Of a DNA stretch of 64,000 bases, positions 1 through 8,040 are shown piece by piece. Numbering within the stretch: the stretch's first letter is position 1; each line of letters starts with the position of its first letter. The notes under the pieces were generated by a model. It did no database searches and was not told the origin of the DNA. It saw only the letters and a list, made by a program, of their open reading frames with translations. The DNA comes from a bacterium. Lineage in GTDB: Bacteria; Cyanobacteriota; Vampirovibrionia; Gastranaerophilales; JAILCC01. The stretch covers positions 1-64,000 of the forward strand of contig JAILCC010000013.1 of NCBI GenBank assembly GCA_024680555.1. The letters run 5' to 3'. The position numbers were made by a program, and so were the translations under genes.

Positions 1-1
1 A

Positions 2-397
2 ATGAATACAGATCCTATAGCAGATATGTTAACAAGAATCAGAAATGCAAATATTGCAAAGCATTCTGATGTTCAAATTCCTGTTTCAAACTTGAAATTG
101 GAACTTGCTAAACTTCTTAAATCCGAAGGCTATATTGAAAACTTTGACGTAGTTGAAGGTGAAAAATTCAAAATGATTAAAGTAACCCTCAAATATGACG
201 AAGTCGGTCAACCGGTTATCGCTAACCTTAGACGTGTAAGCCGTCCCGGTTTAAGAGATTACAGAAAATCCAAAAACCTTCCTAAAGTTATGGATGGTAT
301 GGGTATAGCTATCATATCAACAAGTAAAGGTCTTTTAACTGACCGTCGTGCTAAAAAAGAACACGTTGGCGGTGAAGTTCTTTGTTACGTATGGTAG
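2..397 (+). CDS. rpsH: 30S ribosomal protein S8
   Basis: Primary 16S rRNA-binding protein of the small subunit; in many bacteria it also represses the spc operon translationally. The 131-residue protein starts MNTDPIADMLTRIRNA and ends with the family signature GLLTDRRAKKEHVGGEVLCYVW-type tail (key residues TDRRA and GGEVLCYVW), so it is full length for the family. The ATG lies at the second base of the window, so its ribosome binding site and any upstream neighbours (rplE or rpsN in usual spc operons) are not visible. The TAG stop is followed after one base by a structured repeat element rather than directly by rplF, which is unusual. Confidence 0.97.
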   Translation: MNTDPIADMLTRIRNANIAKHSDVQIPVSNLKLELAKLLKSEGYIENFDVVEGEKFKMIKVTLKYDEVGQPVIANLRRVSRPGLRDYRKSKNLPKVMDGMGIAIISTSKGLLTDRRAKKEHVGGEVLCYVW

Positions 398-398
398 T

Positions 399-503
399 GG
401 ATTCTCGTTAAGCCGACTGTAGTGCCGAAGGCACAAAAGGAGCGCTGTCCCCACGAGTAGAGTTATGGAATTGACTTCAAAATCTACGAGTTGCGAGTAA
501 TCC
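399..503 (+). repeat. Structured intergenic repeat, copy A
   Basis: About 105 nt that recur, with clear similarity, at 1167-1266. Ends pair: GGATT (399-403) with AATCC (499-503), continued by CTCG (404-407) with CGAG (494-497) leaving T498 bulged. Inside are a hairpin GTGCC-GAA-GGCAC (422-434) and a stem GTAGA (457-461)/TCTAC (483-487). The block begins one base after the rpsH stop codon. No open frame runs through it. It could be a regulatory or processing RNA structure in the ribosomal transcript or a small dispersed repeat; its family was not recognised. Downstream, two further short hairpins are seen at 558-570 and 577-594 before rplF. Confidence 0.75.
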
Positions 504-625
504 GAAAAATATAAGAATGTAGAGTGCGTATAATTACATTCAACATTAAACAGTATAAGGTCGATGACCTGAAAACCTATCTTTGAATGGATAGAAATAA
601 TGGCAAAGTAAAAGGAGAAAACAAA

Positions 626-1165
626 ATGTCAAGAATTGGCAAAAAACCAATAGAAATTCCTCAAGGTGTTGAGGTTACGATTTCAGGAAATACAGTTACG
701 GCAAAAGGTCCTTTGGGACAAGAATCCATAACATTCAGACCTGAAATAAAAGTAGAAAAGAAAGAAAATGTTATTGAAGTTACCAGAATAAACGATGAAA
801 GAGAATCTCGTGCATTTCACGGTTTAACAAGAACTTTAATTCACAACCTTGTTGTTGGTGTTAAAGACGGTTTTACTAAAGAACTTGAAATCAACGGTGT
901 TGGTTACAGGGTTCAAAAGGCAGGAAAAGACCTTGATTTTCAATTAGGTTATTCTCACCCCGTAAAAGTTCTTGCTCCTGAAGGTATTGAATTTATCGTT
1001 GAAGGTGCTAACAAAATTACTGTTAAAGGCAGAAACAAACAAGTTGTTGGTGATGTTGCCGCTGAAATCAGAAGCAAACGTGGACCTGAAGTATATAAAG
1101 GCAAAGGTATTAAGTACGTTGGCGAACATATCAGAAGAAAAGCAGGTAAAACAGGTAAGAAATAG
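626..1165 (+). CDS. rplF: 50S ribosomal protein L6
   Basis: Large-subunit protein near the factor-binding centre. The 179-residue product starts MSRIGKKPIEIPQGV and contains the L6 signature RSKRGPEVYKGKGIKYVGE near the C-terminus; length is normal for L6. The ATG at 626 is chosen over an in-frame start at 587 because AAAGGAG (611-617) lies 8 nt upstream and because L6 proteins begin MSRIGK. The gap from rpsH is 228 nt, far longer than the few tens of bases usual in spc operons, and holds repeat copy A. The TAG stop is again followed after one base by copy B. Confidence 0.97.
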   Translation: MSRIGKKPIEIPQGVEVTISGNTVTAKGPLGQESITFRPEIKVEKKENVIEVTRINDERESRAFHGLTRTLIHNLVVGVKDGFTKELEINGVGYRVQKAGKDLDFQLGYSHPVKVLAPEGIEFIVEGANKITVKGRNKQVVGDVAAEIRSKRGPEVYKGKGIKYVGEHIRRKAGKTGKK

Positions 1166-1166
1166 C

Positions 1167-1266
1167 GGATTTTCGCTAAGCCGACTGTAGTGCCGTAGGC
1201 ACGAAAGGAGCGCTATCCTCACGAAGAGTTATGGAATGGACAAACTCTACGAGTTGCGAGTAATCC
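1167..1266 (+). repeat. Structured intergenic repeat, copy B
   Basis: About 100 nt, same orientation and same position relative to the preceding stop codon as copy A (one base after the rplF TAG). The closing stem is kept: GGATT (1167-1171)/AATCC (1262-1266) plus TTCG (1172-1175)/CGAG (1257-1260), where the C-to-T change relative to copy A leaves a G-U pair. The hairpin GTGCC-GTA-GGCAC (1190-1202) differs from copy A only in its loop. The third stem is AGAGTT (1225-1230)/AACTCT (1243-1248), rebuilt with other bases than copy A. Stem-preserving changes and a 4-nt loop deletion suggest the RNA fold matters. Confidence 0.75.
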
Positions 1267-1404
1267 GGAATGATAAAGATTTCGAAATAAGTTCGGAATA
1301 AAATGAAAAATAAAAGTAGCCCATACAAAGCAACGCAGGCGGAGGGGCAAAGGTAAAAACTCATAAGACCTGTGTATTACAAAAAAGAAAGCTTAGGTGA
1401 AAAA

Positions 1405-1773
1405 ATGATTAAAAAGAAAAATGCAAAGGAACAAATTAGAAAAGTTCACAGACGTATCAGAGTTAAAATTGAAGGTTGTGCAGAAAGACCGAGATTAGCC
1501 GTATATAAGAGCGGCAAACACATTTATGCTCAACTCATTGATGATGTAAATCATGCAACTTTAGCTTCTGCAAGCACTCTTGATAAAGACTTGAGAGAAC
1601 AAGTTAAAAATGGTGCATGTGTTGAAGCGGCAAAATTAGTAGGAACAGCAATCGGTAACAAGGCTAAAGAAAAAGGAATCGAATGTGTTGTATTTGACAG
1701 AGGCGGTTTCCTTTATCACGGCAGAGTTGCAGCGCTCGCTGATGCAGCAAGAGAAGCTGGTTTGTTCTTCTAA
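1405..1773 (+). CDS. rplR: 50S ribosomal protein L18
   Basis: Binds 5S rRNA in the central protuberance. The 122-residue protein shows the L18 pattern: a basic start ([19 protein letters not shown]), then [20 protein letters not shown], and the C-terminal [24 protein letters not shown] signature. ATG at 1405 is preferred to the upstream in-frame GTG at 1372; AGGTGA lies just upstream, and L18 proteins rarely carry the extra 11 residues. A strong terminator follows 21 nt after the stop, so rpsE, the usual next gene, is not in this transcript. Confidence 0.95.
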   Translation: MIKKKNAKEQIRKVHRRIRVKIEGCAERPRLAVYKSGKHIYAQLIDDVNHATLASASTLDKDLREQVKNGACVEAAKLVGTAIGNKAKEKGIECVVFDRGGFLYHGRVAALADAAREAGLFF

Positions 1774-1794
1774 TTTGAATAAAAAAATAAAAAG

Positions 1795-1824
1795 TCCTCC
1801 AAATAATTTTGGGGGATTTTTTTG
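1795..1824 (+). terminator. Rho-independent terminator after rplR
   Basis: TCCTCCAAA (1795-1803) pairs with TTTGGGGGA (one G-U pair) across a short AT loop and is followed by a run of T residues. It closes the ribosomal protein transcript. Confidence 0.85.
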
Positions 1825-1882
1825 ATTTTTTTTTAATGCTAGTGTATTATAAATTTGGTTTAGATAAATAGTGGGTGAAATT

Positions 1883-2236
1883 ATGGAATCTATTGCTCCT
1901 GAGTTCAAAAATGAAAACGAAAGAAATATCGTACTTATACTGTTGATATTGACACTGCTTCCTGTTGGGATATTTATTGCGGCGGTTATATATTTTGCGA
2001 TGAGGGAGTATTTTTCAGCAAATGCATTTGCTATATTCAGAGCAATTTTCAATTTTGATATAATGCTATTGCTTGTTTTTGTTGCGCTCTACATATTGAC
2101 TATGATTATTGGAATTACCGGATTTTTAATGACATTTGTTCCGATAGTACATTTGATTGTTGTACTTCTTTCAATAGTTGCAATTATTAACAACAAGCGA
2201 GTTGAAATTCCTGTTCCGATGAAGATTTTTCAATAA
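1883..2236 (+). CDS. Small membrane protein, DUF4870/Tic20-like
   Basis: Product of 117 residues with a short polar N-terminus (MESIAPEFKNENERN) followed by about three hydrophobic segments (roughly residues 14-38, 54-76 and 78-100) and a C-terminal KR-VEIPVPMKIFQ tail. The arrangement, with a conserved membrane core and a short hydrophilic end of the 'xYPLxIxxF' kind, resembles the DUF4870 family of small inner-membrane proteins; this is a by-eye match and could be wrong. ATG at 1883 is used because GGGTGA sits just upstream; an in-frame GTG exists at 1871. It stands alone between the rplR terminator and the convergent nagZ. No function can be assigned. Confidence 0.6.
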   Translation: MESIAPEFKNENERNIVLILLILTLLPVGIFIAAVIYFAMREYFSANAFAIFRAIFNFDIMLLLVFVALYILTMIIGITGFLMTFVPIVHLIVVLLSIVAIINNKRVEIPVPMKIFQ

Positions 2237-2238
2237 TT

Positions 2239-2505
2239 ATCATCCTTGAATTTTTCAATCCAAATGTAGGTGTTTGGGTAGCATTGGCTATTCAGATGCT
2301 TTGCCTGATTATTTATTGTGTACCAAATGTTTTTTATGCAATTTGTGCATTCAAGAGCAAATGGGTTGTTTGGGTTGTGGTGAAAAATTTTTTCGGTATC
2401 TTTTTTCATAGGTACCTCCCTGCGTGTTCAATATTCTATTATCGCAGGTGTCAGAAAAATTTTTATCGCCGTTTATATCCGTTTTTAAGTCAAAATATCA
2501 GCTAA
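2239..2505 (+). pseudogene. Possible membrane-protein remnant
   Basis: An open frame without a good start or ribosome binding site reads hydrophobic sequence (for example NPNVGVWVALAIQML and YCVPNVFYAICAF) and then degenerates into a basic tail overlapping the 3' end of nagZ on the other strand. The PNVFYAICAF portion is faintly like the C-terminal half of PMP3/YqaE small membrane proteins. It may be a decayed gene or chance. Apart from this the gap holds only an inverted repeat CCTGCG/CGCAGG near 2420-2450. Confidence 0.2.
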
Positions 2506-3948
2506 TGCTTTTAGGCAAAAAGGCTTATAGCAGCACAGAGAAATTATACATTCCGCCTTGCTCATCTCGGGAATGAAATCATCTGTGCCGCAATGTACAA
2601 GTATTTTATTCCCCTTAATTTTGTTGAATAAATCAATTTGACCGTGATGAATTGACGGATTATATGATAAAAAGATTATAGTATCACTATTATTTGTTTT
2701 TTCTGAAATATTTTTAATATCTTCTCGGGCAGGGTTAAGAGGATACTTAATTTCTTCACATGGTATGCTTCTCATAAAATTTGATAGAGTTGTTTTTATG
2801 TAGCTCAGATTAAAAATTTCTTCGTTATTAAAAGAAATAATTTTGATATTTTTGTTTTTATCTATAGGCAAAAAGTTTTTGCCGCTAAGTATTTGCGGGG
2901 TTTTTTGCGCAATTTGGGTTATTATTTTTTTGCTTTTTTCCGTATCAAAAGAATCAGTGGTAATATTTTTAATTTTTTCTTTTTTGATGGTTAATATTTT
3001 CTCGTAAGCTTTTTCAATACAATTTTGTAGCTCTTTATCTTGATTTAATGAAATTTCACCAATTGCATTTATAAGTTCATCGGTTGTATTTCTGAATATC
3101 AGCATATCAATACCGGCTTTTAGCGCAAGAATAATACTCTCTTTCAATCCATAATTTTGTGTAATTCCGCCCATAACCATATCATCGCTGAAAATTATCC
3201 CTTTAAAATTTAGTTCATTTTTAAGATAATTTATGGCATTTTTAGAGAGTGAAGCGGGGGTGGGAGTTTTGTCAAAGAATGAAAAATGAATATGCGAAAC
3301 CATTATGCTGTCGGCATTATTCTTTATTGCTTCTTTAAAACAAATCAAATGAGTTTTGTAAAATTCATCAAAATTCATATCTATATATGGCATAACCTTG
3401 TGAGAATCGCAATTTGTATCGCCGTGCCCGGGATAATGTTTTGCACAAGATAAAATGCCGTTTTCTTTAAAGGTGTCTATGGCGATTTTTGAATTTGTGT
3501 TTACTATTTCGGGAGTGTTTCCGAAAGACCTGACTCCTATAATCGGGTTGGTGGGGTTAGAGTTTACATCGACAACGGGAGCAAAATTCAAATTCAAACC
3601 CATTGATGCTAAATCTTTTGCTAAAATGCCATAATGCGTTTTTATATCGTTTTTTTTAAGGTGGCTTAGCGCTTTCGGGGTGAGGTACTCGACTTTTTTA
3701 TCAAAGAAAATTGTCCGTTCGACAAGTCCGCCCTCTTGGTCAATGGAGAGAAATAACGGAATTTCTGAATATTGTTTCAGCCTTTGTACGGTTTTTGTAA
3801 AATCGGTTCTGCATTTTAAATTTTCTGCAAAAAATATAATACCGCCAAGACCGTCTTTTACTAAGTCAGTCAGCTTTTTAGATGGAATTTCACCCTCGTA
3901 ACCAAGGATAAAAAGCTGCAATAATTTTTTGTATAAATTATTTTTCAT
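2485..3948 (-). CDS. nagZ: Beta-N-acetylhexosaminidase, GH3 (NagZ-like)
   Basis: Glycoside hydrolase family 3 enzyme that releases N-acetylglucosamine, in most bacteria from muropeptides during peptidoglycan recycling. Motifs read: FLSIDQEGGLVER near residue 75, LNLNFAPVVDVNSNP near 130, the KHYPGHGDT...DSH loop with the catalytic histidine near 170-185, and GIIFSDDMVMGGI near 255 carrying the aspartate nucleophile. A C-terminal domain of about 190 residues follows the barrel. No signal peptide is seen, which fits cytosolic recycling. ATG at 3948 is preferred to one at 3963: neither has a Shine-Dalgarno site, but a TATTAT hexamer lies exactly 6 nt before 3948, as for a leaderless message. Confidence 0.88.
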   Translation of the reverse strand: MKNNLYKKLLQLFILGYEGEIPSKKLTDLVKDGLGGIIFFAENLKCRTDFTKTVQRLKQYSEIPLFLSIDQEGGLVERTIFFDKKVEYLTPKALSHLKKNDIKTHYGILAKDLASMGLNLNFAPVVDVNSNPTNPIIGVRSFGNTPEIVNTNSKIAIDTFKENGILSCAKHYPGHGDTNCDSHKVMPYIDMNFDEFYKTHLICFKEAIKNNADSIMVSHIHFSFFDKTPTPASLSKNAINYLKNELNFKGIIFSDDMVMGGITQNYGLKESIILALKAGIDMLIFRNTTDELINAIGEISLNQDKELQNCIEKAYEKILTIKKEKIKNITTDSFDTEKSKKIITQIAQKTPQILSGKNFLPIDKNKNIKIISFNNEEIFNLSYIKTTLSNFMRSIPCEEIKYPLNPAREDIKNISEKTNNSDTIIFLSYNPSIHHGQIDLFNKIKGNKILVHCGTDDFIPEMSKAECIISLCCYKPFCLKALADILT

Positions 3949-4093
3949 AAAATAATAATACATTTAAACGGCAGAAATTTCCATCGAAAAGATGAAAAAA
4001 GAGAATTAAAATCATAAGTATATATGATTACAAAAACTCAGACTGCTTTTAAAATGAAACTATACTCCTTAGAAAACAATACACAAAAGTTTT

Positions 4094-4131
4094 AGCTATG
4101 CATCCCTGATTTAAGTTCGCATAGCTTTTTT
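4094..4131 (+). terminator. Hairpin with T-tract between nagZ and next gene
   Basis: AGCTATGC (4094-4101) and GCATAGCT (4119-4126) form an 8-bp stem over a 17-nt loop, followed on the plus strand by a T-run. Both neighbouring genes lie on the minus strand, on which the tail is only TAAAACTTTT. It may end the minus gene at 4130 weakly, or end an unrecognised plus-strand transcript from 3964-4093. Confidence 0.5.
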
Positions 4132-4765
4132 ATTTCTTTGCTGGTTCTTCCGTTTTTGCGATAGTCTCTTTCGGATATGGGTTGGCGTCTGCTGATTGTC
4201 TTGCGGTTTTGTTTGAGAAATAATCTGAAATAGCGCCGAAAATCAGACCGCCGATAGCACCTTGTAGTGCTAATACGCCCGTTCCAAGTAACGATGGGAA
4301 TGCTTTGTTTCTCAATGCAAAAGTCAGCGGACTTGCAATTGCAAAAGCAAGTGTACCATATTTTTTACCTGCTGCAAGGTTAATATAAGGATTGCCTTTC
4401 GGGGTTAATTCAGCGGCTTCGTCTTTTTCTACTGCTTGGAATGAGGTTAAACCGGCTGTTTCTTCGGCAAATTTTTCTGCTCGTTTATTTCTTATTCTAT
4501 CAATTAGTGCGCCGATACATGTGTTAAAGATAAGGGGAATTGCTGCCAAAAGGAGAGTACCTTTTGCTGCGGGAATACCAGTAGCGGATCTTGATAATTT
4601 ATCTGCTCCATATGTAACTGCACTACCAATTGCTCCCATGACAAAACCTGTATACATTCCGGCATGAGTTTTTGCCGGGGTGATTTTTCGTGGTGCTTGT
4701 GTTGTGGTTTGTGTTTGTACCTGAGCTTGAGCAACATCTGCCTGTCCGAAACTAATACTATTCAT
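4130..4765 (-). CDS. Lineage-type membrane protein of unknown function
   Basis: Product of 211 residues not recognised as a named family. It opens MNSISFGQADVAQAQ, then a Gln/Thr-rich stretch, a glycine-rich hydrophobic segment (GFVMGAIGSAVTYGADK, about 40-57), a second (TLLLAAIPLIFNTCIGALID, about 70-90), and two more in the C-terminal half (about 137-155 and 162-183), ending in a charged tail NPYPKETIAKTEEPAKK. The pattern of glycine-rich paired helices suggests a small integral membrane protein. The 'ISFGQ' opening is shared loosely with the proteins at 9573 and 36398. AGGTAAGG precedes the ATG. It appears monocistronic. Confidence 0.7.
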   Translation of the reverse strand: MNSISFGQADVAQAQVQTQTTTQAPRKITPAKTHAGMYTGFVMGAIGSAVTYGADKLSRSATGIPAAKGTLLLAAIPLIFNTCIGALIDRIRNKRAEKFAEETAGLTSFQAVEKDEAAELTPKGNPYINLAAGKKYGTLAFAIASPLTFALRNKAFPSLLGTGVLALQGAIGGLIFGAISDYFSNKTARQSADANPYPKETIAKTEEPAKK

Positions 4766-4894
4766 GCCTTACCTGCCTATCCTTATGAGTTATCTGTACA
4801 ACTTACAAAACAGGGCAAGGCATTTTTTTTACAAATATTTTGGGTTTGTTAAGAAAAGTTTACCATTTATCAGAGTTTTTCAATTTTATACAGC

Positions 4895-6064
4895 CTAATT
4901 TAAAAGTTCTATTAACTGACAAACTTCAATATCTGATTTTTGTTTGATTAGACCTTGTTTTAGTCCCAAAATGCACGATGGGCAAGTTGTAACAACACAA
5001 TTTGCATCGGAACGTATTATGCTTTCCGCTTTTTTACTGCTTATTTCTTTTGATATTTTATTGTTGTCAAAAAGGAAGCTGCCTGCTGCGCCGCAGCATG
5101 TATCTTCTGTTTCAACGATATTACAGTCGGATAAAAGTTTTTTAATGGCAGATTTTTCTTTTATATCTGCGTGACATGGATAATGTACGGCTATTTTATC
5201 GCATTTTAGGGCTGGTTTATAGTTTATGATATCTAATAATTCATAAATGCTGATGATTTTGGGTGTTAATTCTTCTGCCTTTTCTTTTTCTTTTCCGTCT
5301 ATGTATTCTGCGTAACTTAAAAATGTGCTTTTGCAGCTGGCGCAGTCAAAAATCAAATAATCAAAATCTTTTTCAAGTGCGGTTTTTATATTTTCTCGTG
5401 CTATTTCTTTAAAACACTCAAAGTCTCCTGCACTTTTTAGCGGCAGTCCGCAGCAGTTAAAGTCGGCTTCAATGATTTCTGCAGGAGTATTTTGGAGGAT
5501 ATTTTTTATGGCATTTTGATTTGAGGGGTTTACATAATTATTTATACAGCCTTTGAAATACAATGCTTTAATCGTTTTTGCCGAAGGTTTTTTTTCTGCC
5601 TGCGGTTTGACTTTTATTTTTAGAAAATATCTTGAAAGTTTGTTATTCGGACAATTAAACAGGTTAATCATCTCTAAAATTTTGAAATTTCTGATAATAT
5701 CTATGAAGATTTTTGCGAATTTCATCAGCTTTTTATTAGCCAAAATTCTTGCCGGAAAGAGCTTTTTCTGGTTTTTGATGCCGTTTTTTAGCATGTCAAA
5801 CTGTGCAGTTTCAATGATTTTTTGTGCATTTATGCCGCTCGGGCAGAATAGGGAACATTTGTTGCAATGGAGGCATAAATCCATGTATTCCAAAACTTTT
5901 TTAGAATATTTTGCATCATTATTTAAAATGGCATTCAGTAGTTTGAATTTGCCCCTTGAAACTGCGCATTCTTTTTTCAGTGCTTCATATACCGGACAAA
6001 CGCCCTGACATTGTCCGCAGCCTGAACATTTATAAATCTCTTCTTTATAATCATTCAATTTCAT
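4895..6064 (-). CDS. glcF: Glycolate/lactate oxidase iron-sulfur subunit (GlcF-like)
   Basis: Electron-transfer subunit that accepts electrons from the FAD-linked oxidase encoded just upstream. The N-terminal part carries two [4Fe-4S] motifs, CSGCGQCQGVCP (about residues 13-24) and CLHCNKCSLFCP (about 65-76). Two cysteine-rich CCG domains follow: FNCCGLP with a CASC pair, then DTCCGAAGSF with TCPSC near the end, as in GlcF and heterodisulfide-reductase-like proteins. ATG at 6064 overlaps the glcD stop by 14 nt, implying translational coupling; a TTG two codons upstream is less likely. Substrate cannot be read from sequence: glycolate, D-lactate or another 2-hydroxy acid. Confidence 0.85.
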   Translation of the reverse strand: MKLNDYKEEIYKCSGCGQCQGVCPVYEALKKECAVSRGKFKLLNAILNNDAKYSKKVLEYMDLCLHCNKCSLFCPSGINAQKIIETAQFDMLKNGIKNQKKLFPARILANKKLMKFAKIFIDIIRNFKILEMINLFNCPNNKLSRYFLKIKVKPQAEKKPSAKTIKALYFKGCINNYVNPSNQNAIKNILQNTPAEIIEADFNCCGLPLKSAGDFECFKEIARENIKTALEKDFDYLIFDCASCKSTFLSYAEYIDGKEKEKAEELTPKIISIYELLDIINYKPALKCDKIAVHYPCHADIKEKSAIKKLLSDCNIVETEDTCCGAAGSFLFDNNKISKEISSKKAESIIRSDANCVVTTCPSCILGLKQGLIKQKSDIEVCQLIELLN

Positions 6065-7466
6065 AGTCAAAAACTTTATTCGGATTCATTATGCCTTTGG
6101 CATCAAAAAGGTTTTTAATTTGCTTCATGTATTTAAGTGCAAAAGTGTCCACGCTGTATTTAAGATACTTTGCTTTCACCGAGCCTATACCGTGTTCGCC
6201 TGATATTTTGCCGCCAAAATTTATTGCCTGTAAAAATAATTCTTTTATTGCCTTATTTACTCTTTGTGTTTCTTCTTTATCTCTCAGGTCAAATGCAATA
6301 TGCGGATGAAAATTTCCGTCACCTGCGTGCCCGACTATACTGATATTGAGGTTGTATTTTTCTGCAATTTCATAGGTTCTTTCTATCATCATTGGCATTT
6401 TGCTTCTAGGTACAACCATATCTTCCGATAAAACATTAGGTCTGAGCTTTGCAACTGCCCCGAAAGAGCTTCTGCGAGCTGCCCACAATTTTGTCTTTTC
6501 TTCTTCTGTCGATGCAATTTGAATTTCAGTAGAATTAAAATCCCGACAAATTGATTTTATTTGTTGTATTTGCTTTTCAATAGCATTTTCATCACCATCG
6601 ACTTCAATAAACAGTGTTGCTGCGTTGTCTGTTAACAAGCCTGCGGGTGCGTATTTTTCTATGGTTTTCATTGTGATTTCGTCCATAATATCAAGAACTG
6701 ATGGGACAATTTTATTTAAAATTATTGAATTTATTGCGTTAGCGGCATTATCAACAGTTTTGAAGTACGCTAAGAGCAAGTTTGTGTTTTCGGGTTTGGG
6801 AATTAGACGGAAAGTAGCTTCCGTTATTATGCCCAATGTACCCTCTGAACCCACAAAAAGTTGGGTAAGATTATAACCCGTAGCATTCTTTATCGTATTT
6901 GAACCTGTTTTTATTATTTCCCCCGTTGAAAGGACAACAGTTAAATCAAGGACATAATCTTTTGTGCCGCCGTATTTGAATGTTCTTGAGCCACTGGAGG
7001 ACATTGCAAGCGAACCGCCGATTGTGGAAACTTTCAGATTAGACGGATCGGGCGGATAAAACAGACCATTTTTTTCGACAAAAGCTTGCATATCACCAAC
7101 AATTACGCCGGTTTGAACTTTTATTGTTTGATTTTGTATATCAAAATCAAGGATATTATTCATTTTATTTGTGCAAATAACAATTCCGCCCTTAAAAGGA
7201 ACGCAAGCACCCGCCATGTTTGTTCCTGCCCCTCTTGTTGTTACAGGAATGGCGTATTTGTATGCGATTTTCATGATTTCGCTTATTTGCTGTGTAGTTT
7301 GTGGCATAAGAACATAATCGGGCAAATATAAGTCCGTACTGACTGCCGTAGAATCGGTTGCATACATAATACGGTCTTCTTTGCTCGTCAGGATATTTTC
7401 TTTGCCCAAAATTTTTTCAAAAGCTTTTGTGATTTTGTTTTCTTGCTTGTCTGTTGTTTTAATCAT
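6051..7466 (-). CDS. glcD: FAD-linked 2-hydroxyacid dehydrogenase (GlcD/D-lactate type)
   Basis: Flavoprotein oxidising glycolate, D-lactate or a similar 2-hydroxy acid. The 471-residue protein has the FAD_binding_4 domain (VTTRGAGTNMAGACVP near 75-90, then PPDPSNLKVSTIGGSLAMSSSGSRTFKYGGTKDY and SEGTLGIITEATFRLIPKP) and the FAD-oxidase C-terminal domain with VGHAGDGNFHPHI and SGEHGIGSVKAKYL, which carry the usual metal/substrate histidines. It starts 3 nt after the HIT gene and overlaps glcF, so the three genes form one operon. Paired with glcF it probably feeds electrons to a quinone or ferredoxin-type acceptor. Confidence 0.9.
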   Translation of the reverse strand: MIKTTDKQENKITKAFEKILGKENILTSKEDRIMYATDSTAVSTDLYLPDYVLMPQTTQQISEIMKIAYKYAIPVTTRGAGTNMAGACVPFKGGIVICTNKMNNILDFDIQNQTIKVQTGVIVGDMQAFVEKNGLFYPPDPSNLKVSTIGGSLAMSSSGSRTFKYGGTKDYVLDLTVVLSTGEIIKTGSNTIKNATGYNLTQLFVGSEGTLGIITEATFRLIPKPENTNLLLAYFKTVDNAANAINSIILNKIVPSVLDIMDEITMKTIEKYAPAGLLTDNAATLFIEVDGDENAIEKQIQQIKSICRDFNSTEIQIASTEEEKTKLWAARRSSFGAVAKLRPNVLSEDMVVPRSKMPMMIERTYEIAEKYNLNISIVGHAGDGNFHPHIAFDLRDKEETQRVNKAIKELFLQAINFGGKISGEHGIGSVKAKYLKYSVDTFALKYMKQIKNLFDAKGIMNPNKVFDYEIE

Positions 7467-7469
7467 CGT

Positions 7470-7811
7470 TTAACCCGGTGGCCATTTCATCGGTCTGCCG
7501 GCAAGTACGTGAATATGTAAGTGAAACACTTCTTGCCCTGCTTCTTTCTTTGTATTTATAACGGTTCTAAATCCGTTTTTTGCCCCCTTTATTTTGGCAA
7601 CTTCTTTTACCGCAAGCATAAGTTTTGCTAAAAGTTCTTTGTCATTTACATCTTCAAGCGTTTCATAGTGTTGTTTCGGAATGACAAGAGTATGGATTGG
7701 TGCTTGCGGATTAAGGTCATCAAACGCTACAACGTCGCTGTTTTCATACACGAAGTTGCATGGGATTTGTCCGTTTGCCAGTTTGCAAAAAATACAATCA
7801 TCTTTAATCAT
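7470..7811 (-). CDS. HIT-family nucleotide-binding hydrolase
   Basis: Small histidine-triad protein of 113 residues (HinT branch), a purine-nucleoside phosphoramidate or adenylyl hydrolase in characterised relatives. It begins MIKDDCIFCKLANGQIP, has the zinc-type CxxC of this branch, PIHTLVIPKQHYETL in the middle and the diagnostic HLHIHVLAGRPM triad near the end. ATG at 7811 is chosen because GAGG lies 8 nt upstream and family members start at this point; longer in-frame starts are unlikely. It is the first gene of an operon with glcD (3-nt gap) and glcF. Confidence 0.92.
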   Translation of the reverse strand: MIKDDCIFCKLANGQIPCNFVYENSDVVAFDDLNPQAPIHTLVIPKQHYETLEDVNDKELLAKLMLAVKEVAKIKGAKNGFRTVINTKKEAGQEVFHLHIHVLAGRPMKWPPG

Positions 7812-8040
7812 ATTCCAATCCTCATGGTATTTTGACAACAGTATTTTAGCACGAAATTTGCCCTGAAAAATACACAAAAAGATAAAGATTTTGTAATTGT
7901 GAATAAAATGTTACAATGTCTCAAATGCCTGCGAGAAAATAAAATGCGCTCAAACCTATTAAATTGGTGGCAATATTTTTGAGGATAAAACCTTTTATTA
8001 AGTATGGGTAAAATCTTTTTAGGCTAAGGAGGAAATATTT

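Noticed and set aside
422-434. Simple terminator after rpsH
   Set aside because: The GTGCC/GGCAC hairpin lacks a T-run and lies inside a larger conserved fold, so it does not look like transcription termination.
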